The translations under genes were made by a program, and so were the position numbers. Shown here piece after piece: positions 9,054-18,246 of a DNA stretch of 64,000 nucleotides; the first letter of the stretch is position 1; every line of letters starts with the position of its first letter. The notes beneath the pieces were generated by a model that was not told where the DNA came from, did no database searches, and worked only from the letters and a program-made list of their open reading frames with translations. The DNA is taken from NCBI RefSeq assembly GCF_000387765.1, contig NZ_ARZA01000066.1, forward strand, positions 1-64,000, in the 5' to 3' direction. This DNA comes from Caldisalinibacter kiritimatiensis (GTDB taxonomy: Bacteria; Bacillota; Clostridia; Tissierellales; Caldisalinibacteraceae).

Positions 9054-9096
9054 GGCAACTTCAAGCAAATCATCCATTGTTTGGAAGTTGCCTTTT
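9054..9096 (+). terminator. hairpin between the PBP gene and murE
   Basis: GGCAACTTC (9054-9062) pairs with GAAGTTGCC (9084-9092), with an imperfect inner stem, followed by TTTT. It probably reduces rather than stops read-through into murE, which has no obvious promoter of its own between the hairpin and its start. Confidence 0.6.
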
Positions 9097-9183
9097 AAAT
9101 ACACTACTAAAGATTATAAAAATATGTTATTATCTAATAGGTACTTTGGTAACTATAGAATAGATTTGAGAGGAGTAGCTTAT

Positions 9184-10644
9184 ATGGTATTAAAAGACCT
9201 AATTAGAAAATTAGAACTAATAGATGTTATAGGAGACTTAACTAAAGATATAACTGATATTACTTATGATTCAAGGGAAGTAGTGAATGGAAGTCTATTT
9301 GTAGCGATAGTTGGATTTAAAACTGATGGGCACAAATACATAAATGATGCAATTGAAAAAGGTGCTAAGGCTGTAATAGTTGAAAGGGATGTTCAATTAG
9401 ATAAAAATATAACTGTGATTAAAGTAAATAACAGCAGAAAAGCTCTAGCGAAAGTTTCATCTACTTTTTACGACAGACCCTCTTCGAAAATCAATGTTAT
9501 AGGGGTAACTGGTACAAACGGAAAAACAAGTGTTACTTATTTAATTAAATCTATATTTGATGCTTGTAAAAGAAAAACAGGAATTATAGGTACTATAGGA
9601 AGTGTTATTGAAAATAAAGTGACTAGCACTAATAATACTACACCTGAATCATTAGATTTACAAAGTATTCTAAACGATATGGTGAATACTGGGCTAGATA
9701 CTTGCATTATGGAAGTTTCTTCGCATTCACTAGAATTAGATAGAGTAGCCTTTTGTGATTTTAATGTTGGTATATTTACTAATTTATCTGTGGACCATTT
9801 AGATTTTCATAAAAGTATAGAAAACTACTTAAATGCTAAAGCTAAATTATTCTATAAAACTAAGAATTTTAATATTATAAATATAGATGATAAATATGGT
9901 AAAAAAATATCTAGTAAAATTAGAAAGTTAGATGTACCATTATTAACTTATGGAACTGATAGTAATGCTGATATAATTGCTGATAATATAGTATATTCAG
10001 CTGAAGGGGTAAGTTTTGAATTAATTACTCCTAAGGGAGAGATAGATATAAAAATGAATATACCTGGTTTATTTAGTGTATATAATGGGTTAGCAGCTGC
10101 TGCATGTGGTTATGCTTATAATATAGAGTTAGAAAATATTAAAGAAGGTTTAGAATCAGTTAAAGGAGTGAAGGGTAGGTTTGAGGTAGTACCAACAGAT
10201 AAAGACTTTACTGTAATTATAGACTATGCACATACACCGGATGGGTTAGAAAAAGTTATGGAAACTATATCTCAGTTTGCAAAAGGAAGAAAAATAATAG
10301 TATTTGGAGCAGGTGGAGATAGACCAAGAACAAGAAGACCGCTAATGGGAGAGGTAGCTGCTAAATACAGTGATTTAAGTATTGTTACATCTGATAATCC
10401 TAGAACAGAAGAACCTAATAAGATTATAGAAGATATTATTGAGGGTATTGAACGATTAGATGGCAAATATGTAGCTATTACAGATAGAAAAGAAGCAATT
10501 AGATATGCTTTAAAAAATAGTCAACCGAATGATGTTATTTTATTAGCTGGAAAAGGACATGAAATGTATCAAATAATAGGAAATAAAAGGATACCATTTA
10601 ATGAAAAAGAAATAGTATTAGAAATATTAAAAGAAATAAATTAA
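9184..10644 (+). CDS. murE: UDP-MurNAc-tripeptide synthetase, meso-diaminopimelate adding
   Basis: A 486-residue ATP-dependent ligase adding the third stem residue to UDP-MurNAc-L-Ala-D-Glu. P-loop GVTGTNGKTSV; the DNPR motif at residues 404-407 marks meso-diaminopimelate specificity and agrees with dapF in this window. The start is ATG 9184 behind AGAGGAG (9169-9175). The frame stays open further upstream to a TTG at 9088, but that lies inside the stem of the preceding hairpin, and the extra residues are not part of the MurE family. murF, which normally follows, is missing. Confidence 0.96.
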   Translation: MVLKDLIRKLELIDVIGDLTKDITDITYDSREVVNGSLFVAIVGFKTDGHKYINDAIEKGAKAVIVERDVQLDKNITVIKVNNSRKALAKVSSTFYDRPSSKINVIGVTGTNGKTSVTYLIKSIFDACKRKTGIIGTIGSVIENKVTSTNNTTPESLDLQSILNDMVNTGLDTCIMEVSSHSLELDRVAFCDFNVGIFTNLSVDHLDFHKSIENYLNAKAKLFYKTKNFNIINIDDKYGKKISSKIRKLDVPLLTYGTDSNADIIADNIVYSAEGVSFELITPKGEIDIKMNIPGLFSVYNGLAAAACGYAYNIELENIKEGLESVKGVKGRFEVVPTDKDFTVIIDYAHTPDGLEKVMETISQFAKGRKIIVFGAGGDRPRTRRPLMGEVAAKYSDLSIVTSDNPRTEEPNKIIEDIIEGIERLDGKYVAITDRKEAIRYALKNSQPNDVILLAGKGHEMYQIIGNKRIPFNEKEIVLEILKEIN

Positions 10645-10689
10645 TAAAGTTTACTAAAGAACAAAATAGAAAAAGGAGAGAAAAAAGAT

Positions 10690-11667
10690 ATGATAGACTA
10701 TAAAGACATAATACGTGTGATTTTTATTTCACTTACAATTACATTAATACTAGGTCCTATCATTATACCAATGTTGAAAAGACTTAAAGTTGGACAAAGT
10801 GTAAGAGAAGAAGGTCCTAAGACTCATCTTAAGAAAAGTGGTACTCCTACTATGGGAGGTATTATGATAATAGCAGCTTTATTAATTACTTCTTTAACAT
10901 CGGGTATTGTAAATGAAAAAATGTATGTATTACTTTTAGCCACTTTAGGCTTTGGTCTTATCGGGTTTATAGATGATTTCATTAAGGTTGTTCTTAAAAG
11001 GTCATTAGGTTTAAGAGCATACCAAAAGTTAATAGGACAAATATTATTAGCTGTGATTTTAGCTATATATCATTCTAATACTTCACCTATAGGAACAAAA
11101 GTCATTGTACCATTTTTAAAGACTACAATAGATTTAGGTCCGTTATATGTACCGTTTATAGCTTTTGTAGTAGTTGGTACTGTAAATAGTGTTAATCTGA
11201 CAGATGGTGTCGATGGATTAGCTGCAGGTGTTACTTTAATAGTATTAGCATTTTTTAGTTTGATAGCAATAAATCAGGGACTATATAACGAAGAATTATA
11301 TAGTATTGCTATTTTTTGTGCTGCATTAGCAGGAGCATGTTTAGGTTTCTTGAGACATAATGCCCATCCGGCTAAAGTATTTATGGGCGATACTGGTTCA
11401 TTAGCTTTAGGAGGAGCAGTATCAGCAGTTGCTATTTTACTTAATCTACCATTAATTATTCCGATTGTTGGAGGTATATATTTCGCTGAAGCTTTGTCTG
11501 TGATTATACAAGTAACATCATATAAACTTACTGGAAAAAGAGTATTTAGAATGAGTCCATTACACCATCACTTTGAAGTTGGTGGATGGAAGGAAACAAA
11601 AGTTGTTGCAGTATTTTGGTTAGTGACAGTTATTTTGTGTTTGATTGGTTTATATAGTTTGAAGTAG
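10690..11667 (+). CDS. mraY: phospho-MurNAc-pentapeptide transferase
   Basis: A 325-residue polytopic enzyme (about ten membrane helices) that attaches phospho-MurNAc-pentapeptide to undecaprenyl phosphate, forming lipid I. Visible motifs: GPKTHLKKSGTPTMGG near the N-terminus, IGFIDDFIKV (the DD pair), NLTDGVDGLAAG, FMGDTGSLALGG and the histidine motif PLHHHFE. The start at ATG 10690 follows AAAGGAGAG. It sits directly after murE. Confidence 0.97.
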   Translation: MIDYKDIIRVIFISLTITLILGPIIIPMLKRLKVGQSVREEGPKTHLKKSGTPTMGGIMIIAALLITSLTSGIVNEKMYVLLLATLGFGLIGFIDDFIKVVLKRSLGLRAYQKLIGQILLAVILAIYHSNTSPIGTKVIVPFLKTTIDLGPLYVPFIAFVVVGTVNSVNLTDGVDGLAAGVTLIVLAFFSLIAINQGLYNEELYSIAIFCAALAGACLGFLRHNAHPAKVFMGDTGSLALGGAVSAVAILLNLPLIIPIVGGIYFAEALSVIIQVTSYKLTGKRVFRMSPLHHHFEVGGWKETKVVAVFWLVTVILCLIGLYSLK

Positions 11668-11692
11668 GAAAATTGTAAAGTAGGTGATTAAT

Positions 11693-13051
11693 ATGGAATT
11701 AGAAAATAAAAATGTTTTAGTTCTAGGACTAGGAGTAAGTGGAGTATCTACAACTAAAGCATTAGTTAAACTAGGAGCAAATGTCATTGTAAATGATTCC
11801 AAAACAGAAGAAGACTTAAAAAGCAATTTAAAGGAATTAGAAGGTTTAGATGTTGTTTATAAACTAGGGAATAATGACATAAAGTTAGGTAACATAGATT
11901 TGATTGTAAAAAGTCCAGGGGTGCCTTTGACAGTGCCATTATTACATAAGGCTAACGAATTAGGAATAGAAGTAATAACAGATATAGAATTAGCTTATAG
12001 AATAGCTAAAAACCCTTTTGTAGCTATAACAGGAACAAATGGTAAAACTACCACTACAACTTTGATAGGTGAGCTTTTTAAAAACTGTGGAAAGAATTGT
12101 AAAGTAGCAGGCAATATCGGAGTTGGATTACTTTGGGAAGTTGTTAATTGTGAAGATAAAGATATATTTGTTATTGAAACAAGTAGCTTTCAGTTAGAAA
12201 GCACTAAATATTTCAAACCTAAAGTTAGTGTGATTATAAATATTACTCCTGACCATCTAAAATGGCATAAATCCTTTGAAAACTATATTAATGCTAAGAA
12301 AAAAATATTCAAAAAACAAGGGAATGCAGATTTTACTGTATTAAATTATGACGATGGAATACTTAGAAATTTAGAAAAAGAAATAAAGTCTAACGTAATA
12401 TATTTCAGTCAGAAAAAAAAGCTAGATAAAGGTGTGTATATTGATGGAGACTATATAGTAATCGATGATGGGGAAGTAAGTAAAAAGGTTATAAAATATA
12501 AAGATATAAAAATTCCAGGAAAACATAATGTAGAAAATTCACTTGCTGCAGTATGTGTTGGTTGGTTAATGGGTGTTCCGATTGAATGTATAAAAGAAAC
12601 ACTTTATACATTTGAAGGAGTAGAGCACAGACTAGAGTTTGTTGAAGAAATAGATGGCATAAAATTTTATAACGATTCTAAAGGAACTAATCCAGATGCT
12701 TCAATTAGAGCAATAGAGGCAATTAACAAGCCAATTATATTAATTGCAGGAGGTTTAGATAAAGGTAGTGAGTTTGATGAGTTTATTAAAAGCTTCAATG
12801 GTAAAGTTAAAGCGTTGATTTTATTAGGTGAAACAGCCGAAAAAATAAAAGGAACTGCAATAAGACATGGGTTCAATAATATATATATAGTAGATAATAT
12901 GAGAAAAGCTGTAAATAAGGCGTTTGATATAAGTGAAAAAGGAGATAATGTAGTTTTATCCCCCGCATGTGCTAGTTGGGATATGTATAATAGCTATGAA
13001 GAAAGGGGGAAAGACTTCAAAAGCGAAGTCGAAAAATTGAGGGGGCATTAG
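11693..13051 (+). CDS. murD: UDP-MurNAc-L-alanine:D-glutamate ligase
   Basis: A 452-residue cytoplasmic Mur ligase adding D-Glu. An N-terminal Rossmann-like segment (VLVLGLGVSGVSTTKAL), the P-loop ITGTNGKTTTTTL, ETSSFQLE, and the C-terminal domain with NDSKGTNPDA and LSPACASWDMY are all present. The start is ATG 11693; an in-frame GTG at 11684 overlaps the ribosome binding site AGGTGAT. The stop is separated from ftsW by one base, so the two are translationally coupled. Confidence 0.97.
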   Translation: MELENKNVLVLGLGVSGVSTTKALVKLGANVIVNDSKTEEDLKSNLKELEGLDVVYKLGNNDIKLGNIDLIVKSPGVPLTVPLLHKANELGIEVITDIELAYRIAKNPFVAITGTNGKTTTTTLIGELFKNCGKNCKVAGNIGVGLLWEVVNCEDKDIFVIETSSFQLESTKYFKPKVSVIINITPDHLKWHKSFENYINAKKKIFKKQGNADFTVLNYDDGILRNLEKEIKSNVIYFSQKKKLDKGVYIDGDYIVIDDGEVSKKVIKYKDIKIPGKHNVENSLAAVCVGWLMGVPIECIKETLYTFEGVEHRLEFVEEIDGIKFYNDSKGTNPDASIRAIEAINKPIILIAGGLDKGSEFDEFIKSFNGKVKALILLGETAEKIKGTAIRHGFNNIYIVDNMRKAVNKAFDISEKGDNVVLSPACASWDMYNSYEERGKDFKSEVEKLRGH

Positions 13052-13052
13052 A

Positions 13053-14156
13053 ATGTCTAAAAGGAGAGCCAGTGATTTTTCTTTAATGATAGCCACAATT
13101 TTACTTGTTTTTATAGGTATTATTATGGTATTTAGTTCTAGTTATCCAGAAGCGTATTATAAAATGAATGATGGATATTATTTTTTAAAGAAACAGTTAT
13201 TGTTTGGGATTATTGGTTTAATTACAATGTTTTTTTTCATGAATTTTAGTTATTGGAGATTTAAAAAATTGTCTAAGATTATCTTTTTAGCTTGCATTGC
13301 ACTGTCATTTTTAATTTTTACTCCTTTAGGAGTAGAAATAAATGGAGCTAAAAGATGGATTAATTTAGGCTTTACTACTTTTCAGCCTTCTGAAGCTATG
13401 AAACTAGGTTCTATTATTTATTTAACTTCTTTTTTAGCTCGAAAAAAAGAAAAAATAAAAAGTTTTAAAAAAGGTTTATTACCTTCACTTGTTATAATAG
13501 GGATTTCTTGTGGTGCTATTGTTATACAGAAGGACTTAAGTACAAGTGCTACATTAGGACTAAGTTTAATGGCTATTTTGTTTATAGCAGGGATGAGAAA
13601 ACTACATATAGCTATTATGGGTATACTAGGTACAGCAGGTGTAGCATTTGCAATTTATTTAGAGCCATTTAGGCTTAAGCGAATTATAGCTTTTTTAGAC
13701 CCGTTTAAATACATAGATACGATAGGTTGGCAAGTGGTACAATCATTGTATGCATTAGGTTCAGGTGGAGTTTTTGGATTAGGACTGGGGAAAAGTCGAC
13801 AAAAGTTTTTCTATATTCCTGAACCGTATAATGACTTTATTTTCGCTATTATAGGAGAGGAATTAGGGTTTATTGGATGTGTTACAGTTATAATTCTATT
13901 TTTGATAGTTATATGGAGAGGTATTAGAATAGCAATAAATATAGATGATTTGTTCGGTTGTTTGTTAGCGGCAGGTATAGTATCCCTTATTACAGTTCAA
14001 GCAATTATACATATTGCAGTTGTTACATCTTCTATGCCTCCAACGGGGATTCCATTACCTTTTGTAAGTTATGGAGGTACTTCTTTATTAGTGTTTATGT
14101 CTGCGGTTGGAATCTTACTAAATATATCAAGACATACTGATTTGGATAGGAGTTGA
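13053..14156 (+). CDS. ftsW: FtsW/SpoVE-type lipid II polymerase (SEDS family)
   Basis: A 367-residue SEDS glycosyltransferase with about ten membrane helices. Family motifs: GAKRWI...FQPSEAMKLG, the catalytic-region loop following FLDPF, IGEELGFIG and PPTGIPLPFVSYGGTSL near the C-terminus. Its partner would be the upstream class B PBP. In Bacillus the gene at this place is spoVE, the sporulation paralogue; which role applies here depends on whether another ftsW exists elsewhere. The ATG at 13053 is one base after the murD stop. Confidence 0.92.
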   Translation: MSKRRASDFSLMIATILLVFIGIIMVFSSSYPEAYYKMNDGYYFLKKQLLFGIIGLITMFFFMNFSYWRFKKLSKIIFLACIALSFLIFTPLGVEINGAKRWINLGFTTFQPSEAMKLGSIIYLTSFLARKKEKIKSFKKGLLPSLVIIGISCGAIVIQKDLSTSATLGLSLMAILFIAGMRKLHIAIMGILGTAGVAFAIYLEPFRLKRIIAFLDPFKYIDTIGWQVVQSLYALGSGGVFGLGLGKSRQKFFYIPEPYNDFIFAIIGEELGFIGCVTVIILFLIVIWRGIRIAINIDDLFGCLLAAGIVSLITVQAIIHIAVVTSSMPPTGIPLPFVSYGGTSLLVFMSAVGILLNISRHTDLDRS

Positions 14157-14161
14157 GAATA

Positions 14162-15277
14162 ATGAGATTTTTAATATCAGGAGGAGGAACTGGAGGTCAT
14201 ATATATCCAGCTCTTGCTATTGCAAAAAAGATAAAACAGAAGTACAAAAATGCTGAAATATTATATGTAGGTACTGAAAAAGGACTAGAAAGGGAATTAG
14301 TTCCAAAGGAAGGATTTAAATTTAAAACAATAAGAGTGAAAGGTTTTAGAAGAAAACTTTCAGTTGATACCCTTAAATCAACTAAAGAATTATTTTTAGG
14401 TCTTAATGATGCACGGAAAATTATAAAAGATTTTTCTCCTGATATAGTAATAGGTACGGGGGGCTATGTATGTGGTCCTGTGGTTTTGATTGCATCACTT
14501 AAGAATATACCAACTTTAATACATGAACAAAATGCTTTTCCAGGTGTAACTAACAGAATACTATCTAGATTTGTTAATAAAATTGCAGGTAGCTTTGAAG
14601 AATCAAAAAAATATTTTAAGTATCCAGATAAAGTAATAATAACTGGTAATCCAGTAAGAGATGATGTGATAACAACAACTAAAGAAGACGCCTATAAATC
14701 ATTAAGTATAGATAAAAGTAAACCTTTCATTTACTCAGTAGGTGGAAGTGGCGGACAAAAAAAATTAAATGAAGCAATGCTAGATGTAATAGAAAAGAAT
14801 ATGGATAGTAAAGATGTTCAAATATTACATGTAACAGGAAAAAGGTTTTATGAAAACTTTATGAAAGAGTTAAAAAATAGAGGGATTGATTTATCTGATA
14901 GCAATATAAGAGTTGTATCTTACTTCTTTGAAGCACCTAAGGCACTTGCTGCTGCAGATTTAGTAATAACTAGTTCTGGAGCAATTTCTATAGCAGAAGT
15001 TACAGCAGTTGGTGTTCCAACAATATTGATACCAAAAAGTTATACAGCGGAAAATCATCAGGAATATAATGCTAGAGCTCTTGAAAATAAAGGTGCTAGT
15101 GTAGTTATACTAGAAAGAGAACTGAATGGACATAAGTTAAATGAAACTATAAACAACTTAATAAGAGATAAAAATAAATTATCACACATGGCTGTAAGAA
15201 GTAAAGAATTAGGAGTAACTGATTCTACTGATAGGATATTACAGATAATAAAAGAGTTAATAGTTGTTAAGAAATAG
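14162..15277 (+). CDS. murG: undecaprenyl-PP-MurNAc-pentapeptide GlcNAc transferase
   Basis: A 371-residue GT-B enzyme at the inner membrane face that converts lipid I to lipid II. N-terminal GGGTGGHIYPALA loop, HEQNAFPGVTNR, SVGGSGGQKK and the C-terminal donor site SSGAISIAEV...PTILIPK. The start is ATG 14162 behind TAGGAG (14147-14152), nine bases upstream; an alternative TTG at 14153 overlaps the end of ftsW and is poorly spaced. Confidence 0.97.
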   Translation: MRFLISGGGTGGHIYPALAIAKKIKQKYKNAEILYVGTEKGLERELVPKEGFKFKTIRVKGFRRKLSVDTLKSTKELFLGLNDARKIIKDFSPDIVIGTGGYVCGPVVLIASLKNIPTLIHEQNAFPGVTNRILSRFVNKIAGSFEESKKYFKYPDKVIITGNPVRDDVITTTKEDAYKSLSIDKSKPFIYSVGGSGGQKKLNEAMLDVIEKNMDSKDVQILHVTGKRFYENFMKELKNRGIDLSDSNIRVVSYFFEAPKALAAADLVITSSGAISIAEVTAVGVPTILIPKSYTAENHQEYNARALENKGASVVILERELNGHKLNETINNLIRDKNKLSHMAVRSKELGVTDSTDRILQIIKELIVVKK

Positions 15278-15331
15278 AATTAATATGATTAAATTATTTT
15301 TTTAGTAATTAGACTCAGAAAACTGAAAGTA

Positions 15332-15407
15332 ACACCTCTTGAGAATATGCATAAAATAATTATATATTCAAATTATCACAACGTTTATGAGCATATTCTG
15401 GAGGTGT
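15332..15407 (+). promoter_or_regulatory. large hairpin enclosing the murA ribosome binding site
   Basis: ACACCTC (15332-15338) is the exact complement of GAGGTGT (15401-15407), which contains the murA Shine-Dalgarno. Inside, AGAATATGC (15342-15350) pairs with GCATATTCT (15391-15399). The result is a 16-bp stem with one small internal loop and a 40-base AT-rich loop. No T-run follows, so this is not a terminator; it would hide the ribosome binding site in RNA. Confidence 0.65.
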
Positions 15408-15411
15408 AGAA

Positions 15412-16671
15412 ATGAGTAAATATATAATAAAGGGTGGCAATAGATTAGTTGGTGAAGTTTTTGTAGATGGAGCTAAAAATGCAGTGCTACCTATTTTAGC
15501 AAGTACAGTTATATTAGATAATGTATCTACAATGTTTAATGTTCCAAATTTAAGAGATGTTGAAATGATGATAAAGATATTAAGGTCTATTGGCTGTAAG
15601 GCTAAAAGGATAGATAATATGGTTACTGTTGATTCTAGAGCACTAAATAAAATCGATGTTCCTGAAGATTTAGTTAGACAAATGCGTTCATCGATAATAC
15701 TTATGGGTGCTATGTTATCAAGATGTGGAGAAGTGACAATTAGTTATCCAGGTGGTTGTGAGATTGGTCCTAGGCCTATTGATTTACATTTAAAAGCCTT
15801 AAAAGAAATGGGAGTAAGCATAGAAGAAGCACATGGCTTTATACACTGTAAAGCAGAGGAACTTAAAGGTTGCGAGATACAGTTAGATTACCCAAGCGTA
15901 GGAGCAACTGAGAACATAATATTAGCAGCAGTGAGAGCTAAAGGTACAACAATAATTAGAAATGCTGCTAGGGAGCCAGAGTTACAGGACCTACAGAAGT
16001 TTTTGAATGCTGCAGGGTGCAAAGTATATGGAGCAGGAACTAGTGTAGTTAGAGTAGAGGGAATTGAAAATACTAAAAGTTTATCTACTGTTGAACATAC
16101 TGTAATACCAGACAGAATAGTAGCAGGTACTTATATGGTAGCTTCAGCTATTACTGGAGGCGAAGTAATTTTAAAGAATATAGAAGTGGAGCATATTCAA
16201 TCTATTATTGCGATATTAAGAGAAGCGGGATGTATGGTTTATAGTAACTGTACAACTTTAAAGATTATTGGACCGAAAAACATACTTCCACTAGAATCAG
16301 TAAGAACATTGCCTTATCCAGGTTTTCCAACAGATATGCAAGCACAGGTTATGGCTATGCTTACTTTAGCAAAAGGGACTAGTGTAATATGTGAAACAAT
16401 TTTTGAAAATAGATTTAAGCATGTTGAAGAGTTAGTTAGAATGGGAGCCAATATAAAAACAATAGGGAAAGTTGCTGTCGTAAAAGGAGTTAAAGAACTT
16501 ACTGGTGCAAACGTTAGTGCAAAGGATTTAAGAGGTGGAGCAAGCTTAGTTCTTGCAGGACTAGCAGCTAAAGGTGTTACTAAAGTAAATAATATATACC
16601 ATATAGAAAGAGGATATGATGATTTTCACAAAAAACTAGCAAGCTTAGGAGCTGACATAAAGAAAGAATAA
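15412..16671 (+). CDS. murA: UDP-GlcNAc 1-carboxyvinyltransferase
   Basis: A 419-residue enzyme performing the first committed step of peptidoglycan synthesis (PEP + UDP-GlcNAc). The fosfomycin-target cysteine is present, C116 in SYPGGCEIGPRP; also the KNA motif (GAKNAVLPIL) and FPTDMQAQ. The start at ATG 15412 has GGAGGTG, but this site is part of a long inverted repeat (see the separate entry), suggesting translational control. A 134-base gap separates it from murG, unusually wide for this cluster. Confidence 0.97.
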   Translation: MSKYIIKGGNRLVGEVFVDGAKNAVLPILASTVILDNVSTMFNVPNLRDVEMMIKILRSIGCKAKRIDNMVTVDSRALNKIDVPEDLVRQMRSSIILMGAMLSRCGEVTISYPGGCEIGPRPIDLHLKALKEMGVSIEEAHGFIHCKAEELKGCEIQLDYPSVGATENIILAAVRAKGTTIIRNAAREPELQDLQKFLNAAGCKVYGAGTSVVRVEGIENTKSLSTVEHTVIPDRIVAGTYMVASAITGGEVILKNIEVEHIQSIIAILREAGCMVYSNCTTLKIIGPKNILPLESVRTLPYPGFPTDMQAQVMAMLTLAKGTSVICETIFENRFKHVEELVRMGANIKTIGKVAVVKGVKELTGANVSAKDLRGGASLVLAGLAAKGVTKVNNIYHIERGYDDFHKKLASLGADIKKE

Positions 16672-16687
16672 GCAGCTTTTAGCTGCT
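16671..16687 (+). other. short hairpin after murA
   Basis: AGCAGCT (16671-16677), a TTT loop and AGCTGCT (16681-16687), overlapping the murA stop codon. No T-run follows, so it looks like an RNA-end or pause element rather than a full terminator. Confidence 0.5.
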
Positions 16688-16725
16688 ATTATTAAATGGA
16701 CAAGCACTAATGGAGGTAAGATATA

Positions 16726-17490
16726 ATGAAAAGAAATAGGGGTATAGATAGAAAGATTAGAAAAAAGAAGAATGGTTTAATGTTTATAATGATGATTTTA
16801 ACTATTTCAATTTTTTTGATATTATTTACTAAAACAGTTTTTTTTCAAGTGTCTAAAATTGAAGTTATAGGCAATAATGTATTAAATAAAGAAAAAGTAA
16901 TTTTAGCTTCAGGAATAATGGAAAATGAAAATATATTTAAAATTAATGTTAAACAAGCTGAGAAAAATTTATTATTGCATCCATATATTAAGAAAGTTGA
17001 TATTTATAGAAAAATACCAAATAGAATTTTAATAAATATAGAAGAAAGGAAAGAAATAATTACAATTCCGTGTGTCAGCTCATATATATATTTAGATGAA
17101 GAAGGTATCGTTTTAGACATATTAGCTGAGAAGAAAGATACCACATTAGTAAAAGTTAGAGGATTAAAGGTAAAGAATATAACTAAAGGAGAAAAAATTA
17201 TTTTAGAAGAAAACCAAAATATAAATGGTATAATAGAACTTGTAAAAAAGTGTGAAGATGTAGACATGATAGAAATGATTGATTACGTAACAATGAATGA
17301 TGAGTCTATATTAGTAATTGCTTTAAAAACGGGTACGAAAGTTGCGCTTAATGCTCAAGATAATGTAAAATATAAATTAGAATTTACCAAAGAAATATTA
17401 AAAAAGAGAGAAGAAGAAAACTTAGAACTAAAAGGTATGATAGATTTTACTAAGGGCGATAATCCTATATTTAGACAAGATACCATGTAG
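16726..17490 (+). CDS. ftsQ: FtsQ/DivIB-type division protein
   Basis: A 254-residue bitopic membrane protein. Lys/Arg-rich cytoplasmic tail (1-17), membrane helix (about 18-40), then a POTRA domain starting VSKIEVIGNNVLNKEKVI with the typical HPYIKKVDIYRKIPNRILINIEER segment, and a beta domain. It links FtsL/DivIC to the septal synthase. The start at ATG 16726 follows GGAGG. It opens the second half of the dcw cluster, leading into the DUF881 genes, ftsA and ftsZ. Confidence 0.93.
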   Translation: MKRNRGIDRKIRKKKNGLMFIMMILTISIFLILFTKTVFFQVSKIEVIGNNVLNKEKVILASGIMENENIFKINVKQAEKNLLLHPYIKKVDIYRKIPNRILINIEERKEIITIPCVSSYIYLDEEGIVLDILAEKKDTTLVKVRGLKVKNITKGEKIILEENQNINGIIELVKKCEDVDMIEMIDYVTMNDESILVIALKTGTKVALNAQDNVKYKLEFTKEILKKREEENLELKGMIDFTKGDNPIFRQDTM

Positions 17491-17500
17491 GGGGATTAAA

Positions 17501-18229
17501 ATGGATAATTTGAAAAGTAAAGTATCAATTATGTTTATATGTATAATTTTAGGAATAGTACTTGCTGTGCAATTTAAAACAATAAATAAAGCAACAGATA
17601 ATGTTATTCCTAGCCAGAGAGCACAACAGTTGGCCATTGAACTAAAGGCCCATAAAGATGAAAAAGATAAATTACTGAAAGAACTACAGAGTCTAGAAGC
17701 AAGATTAAAAGAATATGAAAAAAATGCATCAGAAGAAAGTGTATATGTTAAAAGATTATCTCAGGATATAATGAAGTATAAAATATTAGCTGGATATGAA
17801 GATGTTCACGGTCCAGGTGTAGTAATAATAATTGATGATCCTCCTATGGATGTTCAATATGGAGATACAACTAGCAACCTAGTATATAGATATGATATGT
17901 TATTAGAAATTGTAAGTAGTTTAAATGCAGCTGGAGCAGAAGCTATCTCTATAAACGACCAACGATATACAAACTTCACTGAAATAATTCCAGTAGGTAA
18001 TCATATAAACATTAATGGTGTTCCCTTTGTGCCACCTTTTGTGATTAAAGCAATTGGACATATGCAAACATTAGAATCAGCACTTAATTTTCCAGGTGGT
18101 ATAATATGGAGAATGAAAAAGCTAGACTTCGATGTTCAAATAAAGACAGAGAAGGACATAGAAATACCAAGATATACAAAAAATAAAGAATTTAAATATG
18201 CAAAACCATTTAAAGGTTTATCTAATTAG
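17501..18229 (+). CDS. DUF881 family protein, first of a tandem pair
   Basis: A 242-residue protein with an N-terminal membrane helix (about 8-25), a coiled coil (about 45-85) and the DUF881 core DVHGPGVVIIIDD followed by GAEAISINDQR. Such proteins are found in division clusters of spore formers and Actinobacteria (YlxW/YlxX in Bacillus); the biochemical role is not known. The start at ATG 17501 has GGGG six bases upstream. It lies between ftsQ and ftsA and is a diverged duplicate of the next gene. Confidence 0.88.
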   Translation: MDNLKSKVSIMFICIILGIVLAVQFKTINKATDNVIPSQRAQQLAIELKAHKDEKDKLLKELQSLEARLKEYEKNASEESVYVKRLSQDIMKYKILAGYEDVHGPGVVIIIDDPPMDVQYGDTTSNLVYRYDMLLEIVSSLNAAGAEAISINDQRYTNFTEIIPVGNHININGVPFVPPFVIKAIGHMQTLESALNFPGGIIWRMKKLDFDVQIKTEKDIEIPRYTKNKEFKYAKPFKGLSN

Positions 18230-18246
18230 CCCTTAGGAGGGTTAGT

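Noticed and set aside
9088-9183. Upstream start for murE at TTG 9088
   Set aside because: It lies in the terminator stem after the PBP gene, and a good ribosome site precedes ATG 9184.
15332-15407. Transcription terminator between murG and murA
   Set aside because: The inverted repeat has no T-run after it and instead covers the murA ribosome site, so it fits translational control better.
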